This document shows, piece by piece, positions 23,725 through 31,634 of a stretch of DNA of 64,000 bases (the first letter of the stretch is position 1; the number at the start of each line of letters is the position of its first letter). Made by a program: the position numbers and the translations under genes. Source of the stretch: an uncultured Bacteroidales bacterium (GTDB lineage: Bacteria; Bacteroidota; Bacteroidia; Bacteroidales; UBA932); contig CALVDF010000002.1 of NCBI GenBank assembly GCA_944326245.1, positions 62,001-126,000 of the forward strand, in the 5' to 3' direction. The notes beneath the pieces were generated by a model. The model searched no databases. It worked only from the letters and a program-made list of their open reading frames with translations, and had not been told where the DNA came from.

Positions 23725-24195
23725 ATGAACATTTTAAACATTATCAAGAAAGCACCGAAAGACCATGTGTACTATTGCATGATTTTCGGTGAGTGCAGGT
23801 GCCGTGGAAATGACGATGACAAGTATCCAATAACTTGCGATATACTGTCCGATGCCAATGGGAAATCCTTGTCTTTTCTTACAAAGGACGGGAAGTACTT
23901 TGAGAATACTCCCGACTCCGAGTGCGTCCTCTTCCCCTCCCGTGACAACCGCGACTGGGAGGCGTTCGAGAGGGAACTGGATGGAGATGTCAGCGGCAAA
24001 AGTTTTTTCGACAATACCTTTGACGGAACGGCTGAGATGGTCAGCATCCCCGACCGCCCCATGATGGCTGCGGTGATAATGTCCGGTATGCTGGCCGGAG
24101 GGTGCAAGGACAAGGGTGCGGCGCTTGTGAACAAGGCACTGCATCTTGCGGATTTGATTTTTGATGAGACAGATACTAAGGAGGAAACAAAATGA
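23725..24195 (+). CDS. Early phage protein of unknown function
   Basis: 156 aa. Alpha/beta protein with APKDHVYYCMIFGECRC, SDANGKSLSFLTKDGKYF and ECVLFPSRDNRDWEAFE. The latter block (L-F-P-S-R-x-x-R-D-W) recurs in many Bacteroidales phage early proteins but has no assigned role. ATGA overlap with the following gene. Confidence 0.7.
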   Translation: MNILNIIKKAPKDHVYYCMIFGECRCRGNDDDKYPITCDILSDANGKSLSFLTKDGKYFENTPDSECVLFPSRDNRDWEAFERELDGDVSGKSFFDNTFDGTAEMVSIPDRPMMAAVIMSGMLAGGCKDKGAALVNKALHLADLIFDETDTKEETK

Positions 24196-24554
24196 TAGAG
24201 TACAATCGCCCATCATGGCAATGCGAGCACTGCGGGCGCATTTTCAAGAGAAAGTGCAATGCGGTACAGCACGAGACTGTATGCCGTCATAATCCGGATA
24301 TAAAGAAACTGTGCTATTCTTGCAAGCACTACGACAATAATGGATGGAATACTGAGGAGATTGAGGTATGGCGTGGTAATGATTACGAGGCGAGGGAGAT
24401 ACAAAAGAATAGATGTGAGGCTCTTGGCTTGAATCTATACAACCCTTTCCACATGGGAGAGGATTTAAGGATTGCTCTTGAAGAAGAGTCCTATATGGCA
24501 ATGCCTACAATAAATGAAGGATGTGAAAGATATGAGCAATATAAGAAACATTGA
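24192..24554 (+). CDS. C2H2-type zinc-finger phage protein
   Basis: 120 aa. WQCEHCGRIFKRKCNAVQHE followed by TVCRH is a C2H2-like finger (residues 9-31), unusual in bacteria but known in phage proteins; CYSCKHYDNNGW adds two Cys, and INEGCERYE closes. Likely nucleic-acid or protein binding. Confidence 0.7.
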   Translation: MIEYNRPSWQCEHCGRIFKRKCNAVQHETVCRHNPDIKKLCYSCKHYDNNGWNTEEIEVWRGNDYEAREIQKNRCEALGLNLYNPFHMGEDLRIALEEESYMAMPTINEGCERYEQYKKH

Positions 24555-24717
24555 AGTCCGCATCGAAGTAGGTGAAGTCTCCGGCTATGCGTTCTACGCG
24601 GACGGGAATCCGGCGCAATGGTCAGGGCTAACCCGCGAGGAGCAGGTACTGGTGCTCGGGGCGATGAGTAACGGGCATGCTATGTTTGAGCATTTTCTAA
24701 AGGAGGAAAAACAATGA
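24532..24717 (+). CDS. Small phage protein
   Basis: 61 aa from MSNIRNIEVRIEVGEVSGYA; the longer frame from 24514 would overlap more. One beta sheet plus LTREEQVLVLGAMSNGHAMF. Unknown. Confidence 0.55.
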   Translation: MSNIRNIEVRIEVGEVSGYAFYADGNPAQWSGLTREEQVLVLGAMSNGHAMFEHFLKEEKQ

Positions 24718-25130
24718 GTAAGCAAGTATTGGACGTGCAGCAAATGCAGCACCTGCAAGAATTGGGGCTGAATTTAAAACCATCCCTTGTTCATTACTAC
24801 AAGGTAGTCAGTGAAGATAACGGTAAATGGTATCTATCAGTAACAATCGGGGATATACTTGATGGTAGCCCAAGGTACAGATACATCCCCGCCTACACCT
24901 TGCAGGACGTGCTTGAACTGCTTCCACACATTGACGGATGTCAGTTATCATTGGAGATTGACTGCGACCCGAAGATGATATGGTATGAGGATGTGAGGGA
25001 TTTGGACGAGTCGAACTACCCTTACGACAAGACAATATGCTTCACCGGAGATACCATGCTGGAGGCAGCGTACAATGCCCTTGTGTGGGCTATCAAGGCT
25101 GGATGTCTGAAAACCGATAAACGTAAATAA
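24714..25130 (+). CDS. Conserved-looking phage protein of unknown function
   Basis: 138 aa. MQHLQELGLNLKPSLVHYYK, then SPRYRYIPAYTLQDVLELLP and MLEAAYNALVWAIKAG, a pattern I associate with widespread Bacteroidetes mobile-element hypotheticals. ATGA overlap with the gene before. Confidence 0.7.
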   Translation: MSKQVLDVQQMQHLQELGLNLKPSLVHYYKVVSEDNGKWYLSVTIGDILDGSPRYRYIPAYTLQDVLELLPHIDGCQLSLEIDCDPKMIWYEDVRDLDESNYPYDKTICFTGDTMLEAAYNALVWAIKAGCLKTDKRK

Positions 25131-25132
25131 CC

Positions 25133-25324
25133 ATGAACGCAAGAGAATTTTACGATAAGGTTGTGCAGATGCGCAGGATGCAAAAAGAGTACTTCAAGAC
25201 ACGCTCCAAGATAGCCTTGCAGGAAAGCAAGCGGCTGGAGAGGGAGATTGACATGGAGATTGCGCGGGTGGAGGGGATTGTCGGGAAGCCGGAGGATACG
25301 GAAGCATCATTATTTAATGATTAA
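25133..25324 (+). CDS. Small coiled-coil phage protein
   Basis: 63 aa, one long charged helix (KEYFKTRSKIALQESKRLER). Starts two bases after the preceding stop. Unknown. Confidence 0.65.
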   Translation: MNAREFYDKVVQMRRMQKEYFKTRSKIALQESKRLEREIDMEIARVEGIVGKPEDTEASLFND

Positions 25325-25328
25325 AGCC

Positions 25329-25744
25329 ATGAACGAGATACTAAGAAAAAGGATTGATCAAGCGGCAGTAGAATCACGTAGGGCAAGTGCCGAAACACTG
25401 ACAACTTTTGGGTTGCAAAGCTCTATTGATGATGTTGTTGAATTGACAGGAATGGAGTTATCATACGATGAAGTTGCTGAAAGTGCTTTTGAGAAAGGCG
25501 CAGAATACGCCCTCTCCCACCAATGGATAAGTGTTGACGAGGCATTGCCGAATGATAATGAAATCGCTCTGTTTATCGACTAGTATGGGAGTATGCAGTT
25601 GCTGACGATGAACGATATTCGTGGACAAAATAAAATACTGGATGCGATGCTTATGGGTGTTCCGAGAGGCTTGCTAGAAGAAAGTATTGTGTGCTTGGAT
25701 AAAATTGTCGCTTGGATGCCTATACCGAAATTAAATCTAAAATA
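25329..25744 (+). pseudogene. DUF551-like gene interrupted by one in-frame TAG
   Basis: From MNEILRKRID the frame reads 84 codons, including HQWISVDEALPNDNEIALFI, the start of a DUF551 domain, then TAG (25581-25583). The same frame continues for 53 codons and ends KIVAWMPIPKLNLK, the usual DUF551 end (HWMPLP-like). Both halves of the domain are therefore present in one register, separated only by an amber codon: a nonsense mutation or a readthrough gene. An ATG at 25317 could also serve. Confidence 0.65.
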
Positions 25745-25754
25745 ATTACAGAAT

Positions 25755-26189
25755 ATGAAAGAAGTTAACAATCCAAACCTTTCCAATACTGAAAACATTG
25801 GAAAGAACTTGAAACCCTTTGACTTGCAAGCCGCCAAATCCGGCAAGCCAGTCTGCACAAGAGATGGAAGAAATGCAAGGATTATTTGTTTTGACATGAA
25901 TGCGGATAGTCCTATTGTTGCCCTTGTGAAAATCAGAGATACCCTCGAAAAGGTCTATCAGTACTATAATAATGGAAGGTGTTATAATAGCAATGGCTGT
26001 ATCAAAAATGACCTTGTGATGGATGATGTAAAGCATGAGGGGTGGATTAATATCCATTACGACATTGACAATCCGTTTTATTCCGGCATCTTTAAAACCA
26101 AAGAGGAGGCCGAAAGGTTCTACCAGCAGCATGATTCGGATATAGATAAAACAAAAATTAGGACTATTAAGGTTGAATGGGAGGAATAG
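25755..26189 (+). CDS. Widespread Bacteroidales phage hypothetical
   Basis: 144 aa. KPFDLQAAKSGKPVCTRDGR and ARIICFDMNADSPIVALV match a motif common in Bacteroidetes phage proteins, followed by a YYNNGR loop and FKTKEEAERFYQ. No catalytic residues evident. Role unknown. Confidence 0.75.
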   Translation: MKEVNNPNLSNTENIGKNLKPFDLQAAKSGKPVCTRDGRNARIICFDMNADSPIVALVKIRDTLEKVYQYYNNGRCYNSNGCIKNDLVMDDVKHEGWINIHYDIDNPFYSGIFKTKEEAERFYQQHDSDIDKTKIRTIKVEWEE

Positions 26190-26191
26190 TC

Positions 26192-26827
26192 ATGGAACGG
26201 AAGATAGGAGAAGAATTTGAGTACAATGGTGTGAGGCTGAAAGTTGTGGGGGGAGAATTATGTGGAAATTGTTATTTCAGAGACAAACACGAAAATGAAC
26301 CGTGTGTCATAAGCGAGCATGTGTCAGTTTCCGGGGGTTGCTCTAAAACGAGAAGAAAAGATCATAAATCAGTTCAATTCATTGAAATTAAAAACGAAAA
26401 AATGAAAGAGGAGACAAAATCGCTCCCTATTCCCGAGGGATGGGAGTTCGCCGGCTACGAGAACGGCGAGGTGAAGATACGCAGGGTTGAGCAGGAACTG
26501 CCGACTGACTATGAAAAGGCACTGGGCGCAGTCAGGGTGTCGGAGATACGCTCGCTGCTTGTGCCGAGAGGTATGCACGGAGCGGTGTCCGCCCTATGCA
26601 AACTGCTCATCTACCGCAATGCGTGGTGGGAGAAACTGGGGTGGTGGCCGATATGGGGTTGTATGGACATTAAATATTGCATTGGAACAACGGATGAGAA
26701 TGATAAGGTGCAGTTGTTTACCACTATGAAAGATAATCGTATTCTTGCTTTCCCCACTGCAGAAGTCCGCGACAAGTTCGCGGAGGCATTCAGGGACTTA
26801 ATCGAGGAGGCTAAGAAACTGCTATGA
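26192..26827 (+). CDS. Two-domain early protein with Cys-rich N-terminus
   Basis: 211 aa from MERKIGEEFEYNG (26192). Residues 1-65 are a paralogue of the 23212 protein (CGNCYFRD, CSKTRRKDH). A linker (PIPEGWEFAGYENGEVKI) leads to a second domain (residues 105-205) with aromatic WWEKLGWWPIWGC. Probably a fusion of two phage mini-proteins. Function unknown. Confidence 0.7.
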   Translation: MERKIGEEFEYNGVRLKVVGGELCGNCYFRDKHENEPCVISEHVSVSGGCSKTRRKDHKSVQFIEIKNEKMKEETKSLPIPEGWEFAGYENGEVKIRRVEQELPTDYEKALGAVRVSEIRSLLVPRGMHGAVSALCKLLIYRNAWWEKLGWWPIWGCMDIKYCIGTTDENDKVQLFTTMKDNRILAFPTAEVRDKFAEAFRDLIEEAKKLL

Positions 26828-27117
26828 TACGGACAATGACAGCCATGCTTTCTGAACTTGGCAAGATTCGGGACAGATTCAGCAGCACAGACATCCCTAT
26901 TTCAGTAGATGGAAGGTGGATTAATAGCATAGAGGTTGTGACTGACGGGGAATATGAAGTCGTGATAAAGACAAAGGGGCGCATGGGTACTGATTCCGGA
27001 CTGCCCCACTGCCCCAACTGCGGCTCGTACAACTACGAGGTGGGCTTTCATAGTTCAGTCAACAACTGCAAGTGCCGCGACTGCGGTACGCTGTTCTTTT
27101 GGAATTTTAATATGTGA
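26824..27117 (+). CDS. Zinc-ribbon protein
   Basis: 97 aa. CPNCGSYNYEVGF ... CKCRDCGTLFFWN (residues 62-92) is a four-Cys ribbon after an 60-residue alpha/beta region. ATGA overlap with the gene before. DNA binding or a nuclease accessory is possible. Confidence 0.7.
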   Translation: MIRTMTAMLSELGKIRDRFSSTDIPISVDGRWINSIEVVTDGEYEVVIKTKGRMGTDSGLPHCPNCGSYNYEVGFHSSVNNCKCRDCGTLFFWNFNM

Positions 27118-27122
27118 GTAAT

Positions 27123-27485
27123 ATGAAAACAAGATTTGATAAAATTTTCAACATCATCAAGTGGGTATCAATTGTCGTCTTTGGCATGGTGGTGGTGCTC
27201 AACATCATCAGTGGGGATTATTACGCGGCTATGCTGAATGTCTGTCTCATAGTTATGTGCTGGCTGATATTGTCACTCCTTTCTGACCTTAAAAACACGA
27301 TGGAGTTGGCGGATGCGTACAAGAAGGCATACGAGAGAGAATGTGAGTTATTTGAGAAGGAGGCTTTGATACTCAGAAAGGAGATACTTGATGAGGCTGT
27401 GGACAGCAAGAAGTTGGCCGAGGACATGCTGCGGATATTCAATAACGTGGATAAAATGTATAAGAAATATGGAGATAATAACTAA
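27123..27485 (+). CDS. Membrane protein with cytoplasmic coiled coil
   Basis: 120 aa from ATG 27123 (GTG at 27114 possible). Two hydrophobic segments (VSIVVFGMVVVLNII; MLNVCLIVMCWLILSLL) then a charged coiled coil of 65 residues (YKKAYERECELFEKEALILR). Function unknown. Confidence 0.7.
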   Translation: MKTRFDKIFNIIKWVSIVVFGMVVVLNIISGDYYAAMLNVCLIVMCWLILSLLSDLKNTMELADAYKKAYERECELFEKEALILRKEILDEAVDSKKLAEDMLRIFNNVDKMYKKYGDNN

Positions 27486-27708
27486 ATTCAGCATCGGAGA
27501 CAAGGTAAGGTTTCCGTATTTCCCCTACCAGTCCAACACCCTTACGGCGGTCGGATACATATCGGGCATCATGATCAACGTAGGCAAGGATGAAATCAAC
27601 ACCAGGTACATGGTCACCTTCCCCTATACTTGCAGTGGAGTGGAAAGGGAGTGCATGACCTCCGCGTTTGAGCATGAACTTAAACAATGCAGTGAAGATG
27701 AGGTATAA
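27466..27708 (+). CDS. Small SH3-like phage protein
   Basis: 80 aa from MEIITKFSIGDKVRFPYF (27466), overlapping the membrane-protein gene by 20 bases. FSIGDKVRFP plus following strands suggests a small beta barrel. Last gene of the long early operon starting at P2; a short-RNA unit and a terminator follow. Confidence 0.65.
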   Translation, partial: NMEIITKFSIGDKVRFPYFPYQSNTLTAVGYISGIMINVGKDEINTRYMVTFPYTCSGVERECMTSAFEHELKQCSEDEV

Positions 27709-27751
27709 TGAGACTAGGGAGAGGATGCACGGGAGGAAGTACTGATCATTG

Positions 27752-27782
27752 TTTGTACTTACGGGAATTTTCCCTACATTTG
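27752..27782 (+). promoter_or_regulatory. Consensus promoter with a palindromic spacer
   Basis: TTTG, 19 bases, TACATTTG. The spacer contains GGGAATTTTCCC, a perfect palindrome that could be an operator. It fires into a 70-base unit ending at a terminator. Confidence 0.75.
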
Positions 27783-27788
27783 CATTGA

Positions 27789-27853
27789 CTATTCGACAAC
27801 TCGAATATGTTTTCGATTACACGGCCCGGGGTGTCATGGCTCCGGGCCTTTTT
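27789..27853 (+). ncRNA. Candidate phage small RNA 1
   Basis: About 65 bases between the consensus promoter and the intrinsic terminator, with no open frame. It contains a small TTCGA-CAAC-TCGAA hairpin followed by a single-stranded linker and the terminator stem, a usual sRNA arrangement. The 5' end is inferred from promoter spacing. Confidence 0.5.
27823..27853 (+). terminator. Intrinsic terminator
   Basis: GGCCCGG/CCGGGCC stem (27823-27829, 27842-27848) and a TTTTT tail. Ends the early operon and the candidate sRNA. Confidence 0.85.
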
Positions 27854-27896
27854 CTTTCGAATTTTATGTAATTTTTCCAAATCTTTTTGATATTTT

Positions 27897-27928
27897 CTTG
27901 CATAATTCAAATATTATACCTATCTTTA
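27897..27928 (+). promoter_or_regulatory. Phage promoter P3
   Basis: CTTG, 20 bases, TATCTTTA; upstream TTGATATTTTCTTGCATAA. The leader ATGTCAAAAGAAAACAACAA recurs after P5 and P7. Confidence 0.75.
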
Positions 27929-27969
27929 CTATGTCAAAAGAAAACAACAACACACTAAAAACTAGAGCA

Positions 27970-28302
27970 ATGAAAGCAACTTATATTTACAACGAGGGTT
28001 TCAACACTCTGCGCAAGTTGGCAAACAGATGCCTGAAGGCGTTCAGTGATATTCAAGAATACGATAATGGGACTATTCGCAACCCTTGTGAACTTGCCTC
28101 CTCATACATGAAGGACGGGCGCACCTTGATCCAAACAATCTACGAAGATGGCGAAGTTGATTACAACGACGGTTGGTACGTCGTTGAAGTGAACGAATTT
28201 CACATTTACGTGGACTTCACCGGAATTGCGGCAACTCAAATGTTCGGAGAAAATGGAAAATATGACTACATAATTAGTCTGGGATTGGAAGAAATGGAAT
28301 AG
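27970..28302 (+). CDS. Phage protein of unknown function
   Basis: 110 aa from ATGAAAGCAACT (27970). The upstream ATGTCAAAAG is treated as leader because the same leader after P7 runs into a stop. Reads YNEGFNTLRKLANRCLKAFS then a beta region (YVVEVNEFHIYVDFTGI). Unknown. Confidence 0.7.
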   Translation: MKATYIYNEGFNTLRKLANRCLKAFSDIQEYDNGTIRNPCELASSYMKDGRTLIQTIYEDGEVDYNDGWYVVEVNEFHIYVDFTGIAATQMFGENGKYDYIISLGLEEME

Positions 28303-28343
28303 CTCTTTAATCAATATTATGGACACAATGAAGAAACTTTGAT

Positions 28344-28667
28344 ATGGAAGATATAAACAGAATAGAACTCCAGGGCCAGGTAGGTCACGATGCAAGGATT
28401 CTAAAGGTGGGTGACACCACTGTTACTAGATTCAGTCTGGCGACAACCGAGATATACAAGGATAGAGACGGATTGACCAGGGCTGAAACAACCTGGCACT
28501 CCGTCACTGCATGGCAGGGGAAGAATATGCCGGATTTCAAGTCCATCACCAAAGGATGCACAGTACACTTGGTGGGACGTCTGCGACAGAGTAGATATGC
28601 AACCGTTGACGGAGAGGAGAGAATCTTTTATGAGGTGCTTGCAGGAAGCATTGATATAGTGGAATAA
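28344..28667 (+). CDS. ssb: Single-stranded DNA-binding protein (first copy)
   Basis: 107 aa OB-fold SSB: INRIELQGQVGHDARILKVG, RFSLATTEIYKDRDG, TTWHSVTAWQGKNM, VHLVGRLRQSRY. It lacks the acidic C-terminal tail of cellular SSB. Protects ssDNA during phage replication and recombination. A second SSB (36281) is about half identical. Confidence 0.92.
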   Translation: MEDINRIELQGQVGHDARILKVGDTTVTRFSLATTEIYKDRDGLTRAETTWHSVTAWQGKNMPDFKSITKGCTVHLVGRLRQSRYATVDGEERIFYEVLAGSIDIVE

Positions 28668-28678
28668 CTTGAATTATT

Positions 28679-28710
28679 CTTGCATAATTCAAAAATAAAC
28701 ACTATATTTG
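28679..28710 (+). promoter_or_regulatory. Phage promoter P4
   Basis: CTTG, 20 bases, TATATTTG (a full Bacteroidetes -7), upstream TTGAATTATTCTTGCATAA; leader AATGTCAAAGGAAATCAAC as in the family. Confidence 0.8.
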
Positions 28711-28749
28711 TAATGTCAAAGGAAATCAACACACTAAGAACAAAGAGCG

Positions 28750-29493
28750 ATGAGAACACTTAACGACGAACAAATTAATAGGATTAGGGAAAATTACACA
28801 GCGGATGTAGCTGAGGCCATGCTTAACCCCGAGAACGTGGGCAAAGTACTTGCGTATGTCGAGAGGGCGGCTGAGCAGGGAGTGGTCATAACCTACAGCC
28901 AGGCATTTTGGGCAAACAAGGGCGTAGCCGTATATGTCAATGACAATCATCTGCGTATATTCGCAGATTCGTCATTATCGGGTCTTACTCCCCTTGTCGC
29001 CGCGTATGCTGAGGGTGACTGGCGGAAATGGTTGAAAGATGCAAAACTCGTAGTCAGTGTGGACGGATGGTGGGAAGAAAAGAAATTCACCGAAAAAGTT
29101 CCTGCACGTATTGTGGCGTGTTGCGACCCGTACCATGCCAATCTCCATTATAATGGGGAAAAGGTCCTCAAGAGGGACATGGGAACGCCAGTTCAGTGGG
29201 TTATTGGCGAATACGATTCCATTGAGGAGGCCCGTGAGGCTCTCTGGAAGATGTGCCTAGAAGACAAGGATAGAAACATGGACTGGACGAGAGAGTCTGA
29301 TGATGACCTCTCCTATTGGAGGGAATTGCTTGCCTCTGACCCCGACCATGAGGACTGGTCAGATGCTGATATAGAAGAAATGCTTTCCTGGTACAAGGGG
29401 GAAGGCGTTTACAACAGCATAAACGAACCGGTTATGCTGAAGGGCGGTGACGGTTACACTAACGACGTTGTAACCTACAGAATCGATTATTAA
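28750..29493 (+). CDS. Phage protein of unknown function
   Basis: 247 aa, acidic. Alpha/beta with VGKVLAYVERAAEQGVVITY and an acidic C-terminal region (DWTRESDDDLSYWRELLASD). Only substantial gene driven by P4. No motif recognised; not membrane. Confidence 0.7.
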   Translation: MRTLNDEQINRIRENYTADVAEAMLNPENVGKVLAYVERAAEQGVVITYSQAFWANKGVAVYVNDNHLRIFADSSLSGLTPLVAAYAEGDWRKWLKDAKLVVSVDGWWEEKKFTEKVPARIVACCDPYHANLHYNGEKVLKRDMGTPVQWVIGEYDSIEEAREALWKMCLEDKDRNMDWTRESDDDLSYWRELLASDPDHEDWSDADIEEMLSWYKGEGVYNSINEPVMLKGGDGYTNDVVTYRIDY

Positions 29494-29545
29494 TTTAAAT
29501 TGCTGCGCTGTCCATAAAGTTACAATGTATTGTTAATGTAATAAT

Positions 29546-29728
29546 ATGACAACAAGAGGAGGATCAAGGCCCGGTGCCGGGAGAAAGGCATCGGAGGAAA
29601 GGAGGCAGACTATAACCCTGCGTCTGCTTCCTGAGACGATGAAGAGGCTCAATGAGATCTCAGAGCGCGACGGAGTGTCGAGAGGCGAGATAGTTGACGC
29701 TCTGGTTCTCGGAAGCAGCATTCTTTAG
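29546..29728 (+). CDS. Ribbon-helix-helix (CopG-like) regulator
   Basis: 60 aa. Basic N-terminus TTRGGSRPGAGRKASEERRQ, then TITLRLLPETMKRLNEISER and a final helix (VSRGEIVDALVL): a ribbon-helix-helix DNA-binding protein. It precedes the late operon, so it might bind the operator at 29846 or 45365 (inference). Confidence 0.8.
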   Translation: MTTRGGSRPGAGRKASEERRQTITLRLLPETMKRLNEISERDGVSRGEIVDALVLGSSIL

Positions 29729-29748
29729 TGATTTTAGGCGTGACATTT

Positions 29749-29787
29749 AAAGCGGTGATCGGGACTAATCCCTTTCACCGCTTTTTT
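29749..29787 (+). terminator. Intrinsic terminator before the late region
   Basis: AAAGCGGTGA/TCACCGCTTT 10-bp stem (29749-29758, 29775-29784) with a T run. Confidence 0.9.
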
Positions 29788-29845
29788 GTATGAAAGATGG
29801 CAGTACGCAAATATAGTCATTTCAAGAATATTTACCAATGTTTTT

Positions 29846-29877
29846 ATTTGCAACGCAAATAAATTTCCGTACATTTG
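29846..29877 (+). promoter_or_regulatory. Late promoter A with ATTTGC/GCAAAT operator
   Basis: TTTG, 19 bases, TACATTTG. The -33 is embedded in the perfect dyad ATTTGC-AAC-GCAAAT (29846-29860). The same dyad with one change sits at the capsid promoter (45365). It fixes the portal start at 29892. Confidence 0.8.
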
Positions 29878-29891
29878 CGGAAAACATTGCA

Positions 29892-31298
29892 ATGAAGACA
29901 CTTGAAGAAATTTTCACTGACGGCAGGGATGCAGGCTCTATAGTTGACGACTTGAAGGTAAAATCAGTAGTCGTCCCGGACTGGGCAAAACTGATACGTG
30001 ACTACGAGCCGTCTTTTCACAAGATACGGTTTGATAAGACAGGGCGCAGGGATAAGACCAGGAGTGACGGCACTGTTGAGGAAGCCGCGAGGATAAGTAT
30101 CGGTCTTGAAAAGCTTCTTGTGAGGAGAATGACGGAATTCATGTTTGCCATCCCTGTCAAGAGGGTCTATCATAATACAGAGGGGAGTGACGTGCGTCAG
30201 AGTATCGCTTCAGCAATAGAGAGCATCTACAAGTATGCAAGGATAAATGCCGAGAACACACGAAGGGGCATTGCCTATTTCGCCTCATGCGAGATATTCA
30301 CAATGTGGTATCTGATAGAGAAGCCTAACAGACTTTATGGCTTTGACAGCAAGTACAAGCTCAAATGCAGGACCTACTCCCCTATGGACGGTGTAAGCCT
30401 CTACCCTCTCATAGATGAAAGAGGTGATATGCTTTGTATGAGTTTTGAATACAAGCAGAAAGTCCTCGATTCAGATGTGTGGTTTTTTGACTCTTATACA
30501 TCAGATGGACATTACTTCTTCAAGAACACAGGAGGCGGATGGGAAAGAGTGTACGATGATCCGGATTTGGCTATACAGAAAATACCGGGAGTATATGTCT
30601 GGAGACCGGCTCCGGTCTTTGCAGGACTGTCCGGTATAAGAAATGATATAGAGTATACTGTATCCAGGGCCAGCGATGTCATAGCCTATAATGCCGCGCC
30701 GGTTCTTAAGGTCATAGGCAATATGGTCGGGAAGGAGGAGAAAGGCGAGACGAAAAGGATATTCAGGATGCAGCAGGGAGGCGATGTCGGATACGTGTCG
30801 TGGAGCCAGAGCATAGAGGCTTTGAAATACCATGTTGATACAATGATGAAACTGTTTTGGTCCCAGTCGCAGATGCCGGATATCTCTTTCGATAATATGG
30901 CCCAGCTTGGCAATATCGGTTATGATGCCAGGCAGACCCTCCTCACTGATGCGCATCTGAAAGTAGGTGATGAGTCCGGAGCGTGGATTGAGGCGTTTGA
31001 CCGCGAGTCGTCAGTCGTAAAGGAGTATCTTAAAGTCATGAATCCGGCATGGAAGAACGAGATAGACGAGGTGGAGATAGAGCACATCATCACTCCTTTC
31101 ATCCAGAATGATGAGAAGTCCAATGTCGATGTTTTCACTACTGCGAATGGTGGCAAGCCTGTCATGAGTCATCTGGAGTCAATACGTATGGCAGGTTATT
31201 CTGATGATCCAGAGGAGACACTTAATCAGATATTGCGGGAAGAAGCTGCTAAGTCATCAATGAGAACAAGCAGTATATTCAACGAAGGTGTCGTTTAA
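29892..31298 (+). CDS. Portal protein (SPP1 gp6-like)
   Basis: 468 aa from MKTLEEIF (29892); an earlier ATG at 29838 lies upstream of the promoter and is rejected. VKSVVVPDWAKLIRDYEPSF, KLLVRRMTEFMFAIPVKRVY, KIPGVYVWRPAPVFAGLSGI and SQMPDISFDNMAQLGNIGYD follow the portal fold of Bacteroidales siphophages. It forms the dodecameric DNA channel at one capsid vertex. Unusually it lies 13 kb upstream of the large terminase. Confidence 0.88.
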   Translation: MKTLEEIFTDGRDAGSIVDDLKVKSVVVPDWAKLIRDYEPSFHKIRFDKTGRRDKTRSDGTVEEAARISIGLEKLLVRRMTEFMFAIPVKRVYHNTEGSDVRQSIASAIESIYKYARINAENTRRGIAYFASCEIFTMWYLIEKPNRLYGFDSKYKLKCRTYSPMDGVSLYPLIDERGDMLCMSFEYKQKVLDSDVWFFDSYTSDGHYFFKNTGGGWERVYDDPDLAIQKIPGVYVWRPAPVFAGLSGIRNDIEYTVSRASDVIAYNAAPVLKVIGNMVGKEEKGETKRIFRMQQGGDVGYVSWSQSIEALKYHVDTMMKLFWSQSQMPDISFDNMAQLGNIGYDARQTLLTDAHLKVGDESGAWIEAFDRESSVVKEYLKVMNPAWKNEIDEVEIEHIITPFIQNDEKSNVDVFTTANGGKPVMSHLESIRMAGYSDDPEETLNQILREEAAKSSMRTSSIFNEGVV

Positions 31299-31312
31299 TT
31301 GCAGTTACAGAT

Positions 31313-31621
31313 ATGGATGCGAAGGAATATTTTGAAAAGTACCATAAGTTGCTTGATTTAAGGTCAGGCGTCCCGTCTGAAGAAGACATAGACAGTGCTG
31401 CAGACGAGGTAGAGTCAAAGATTTCATCCCAGTCCCTACCGGATCAGGTTATTATAGGCTACAGGGCAGGCGTCAGGCTTCTCAGGGCGCGTAAGAAGGA
31501 TTATGCTGGAATAGGCGTCCTTCCCTCTTTGAGGGCAAGGGCTGTTGCTATGCTTGCCGTGGATTACATGAACGGTCTTTGCTCCAGAAGAAATCTTCTC
31601 GGCATCAAGCCGGAGATATAG
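31313..31621 (+). CDS. Small head-module protein
   Basis: 102 aa, helical (YFEKYHKLLDLRSGVPSEED; VLPSLRARAVAMLAVDYMNG). Between portal and MuF genes, 14 bases from each, suggesting a structural or assembly role. No family recognised. Confidence 0.65.
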   Translation: MDAKEYFEKYHKLLDLRSGVPSEEDIDSAADEVESKISSQSLPDQVIIGYRAGVRLLRARKKDYAGIGVLPSLRARAVAMLAVDYMNGLCSRRNLLGIKPEI

Positions 31622-31634
31622 GAGGGCCGCACTC

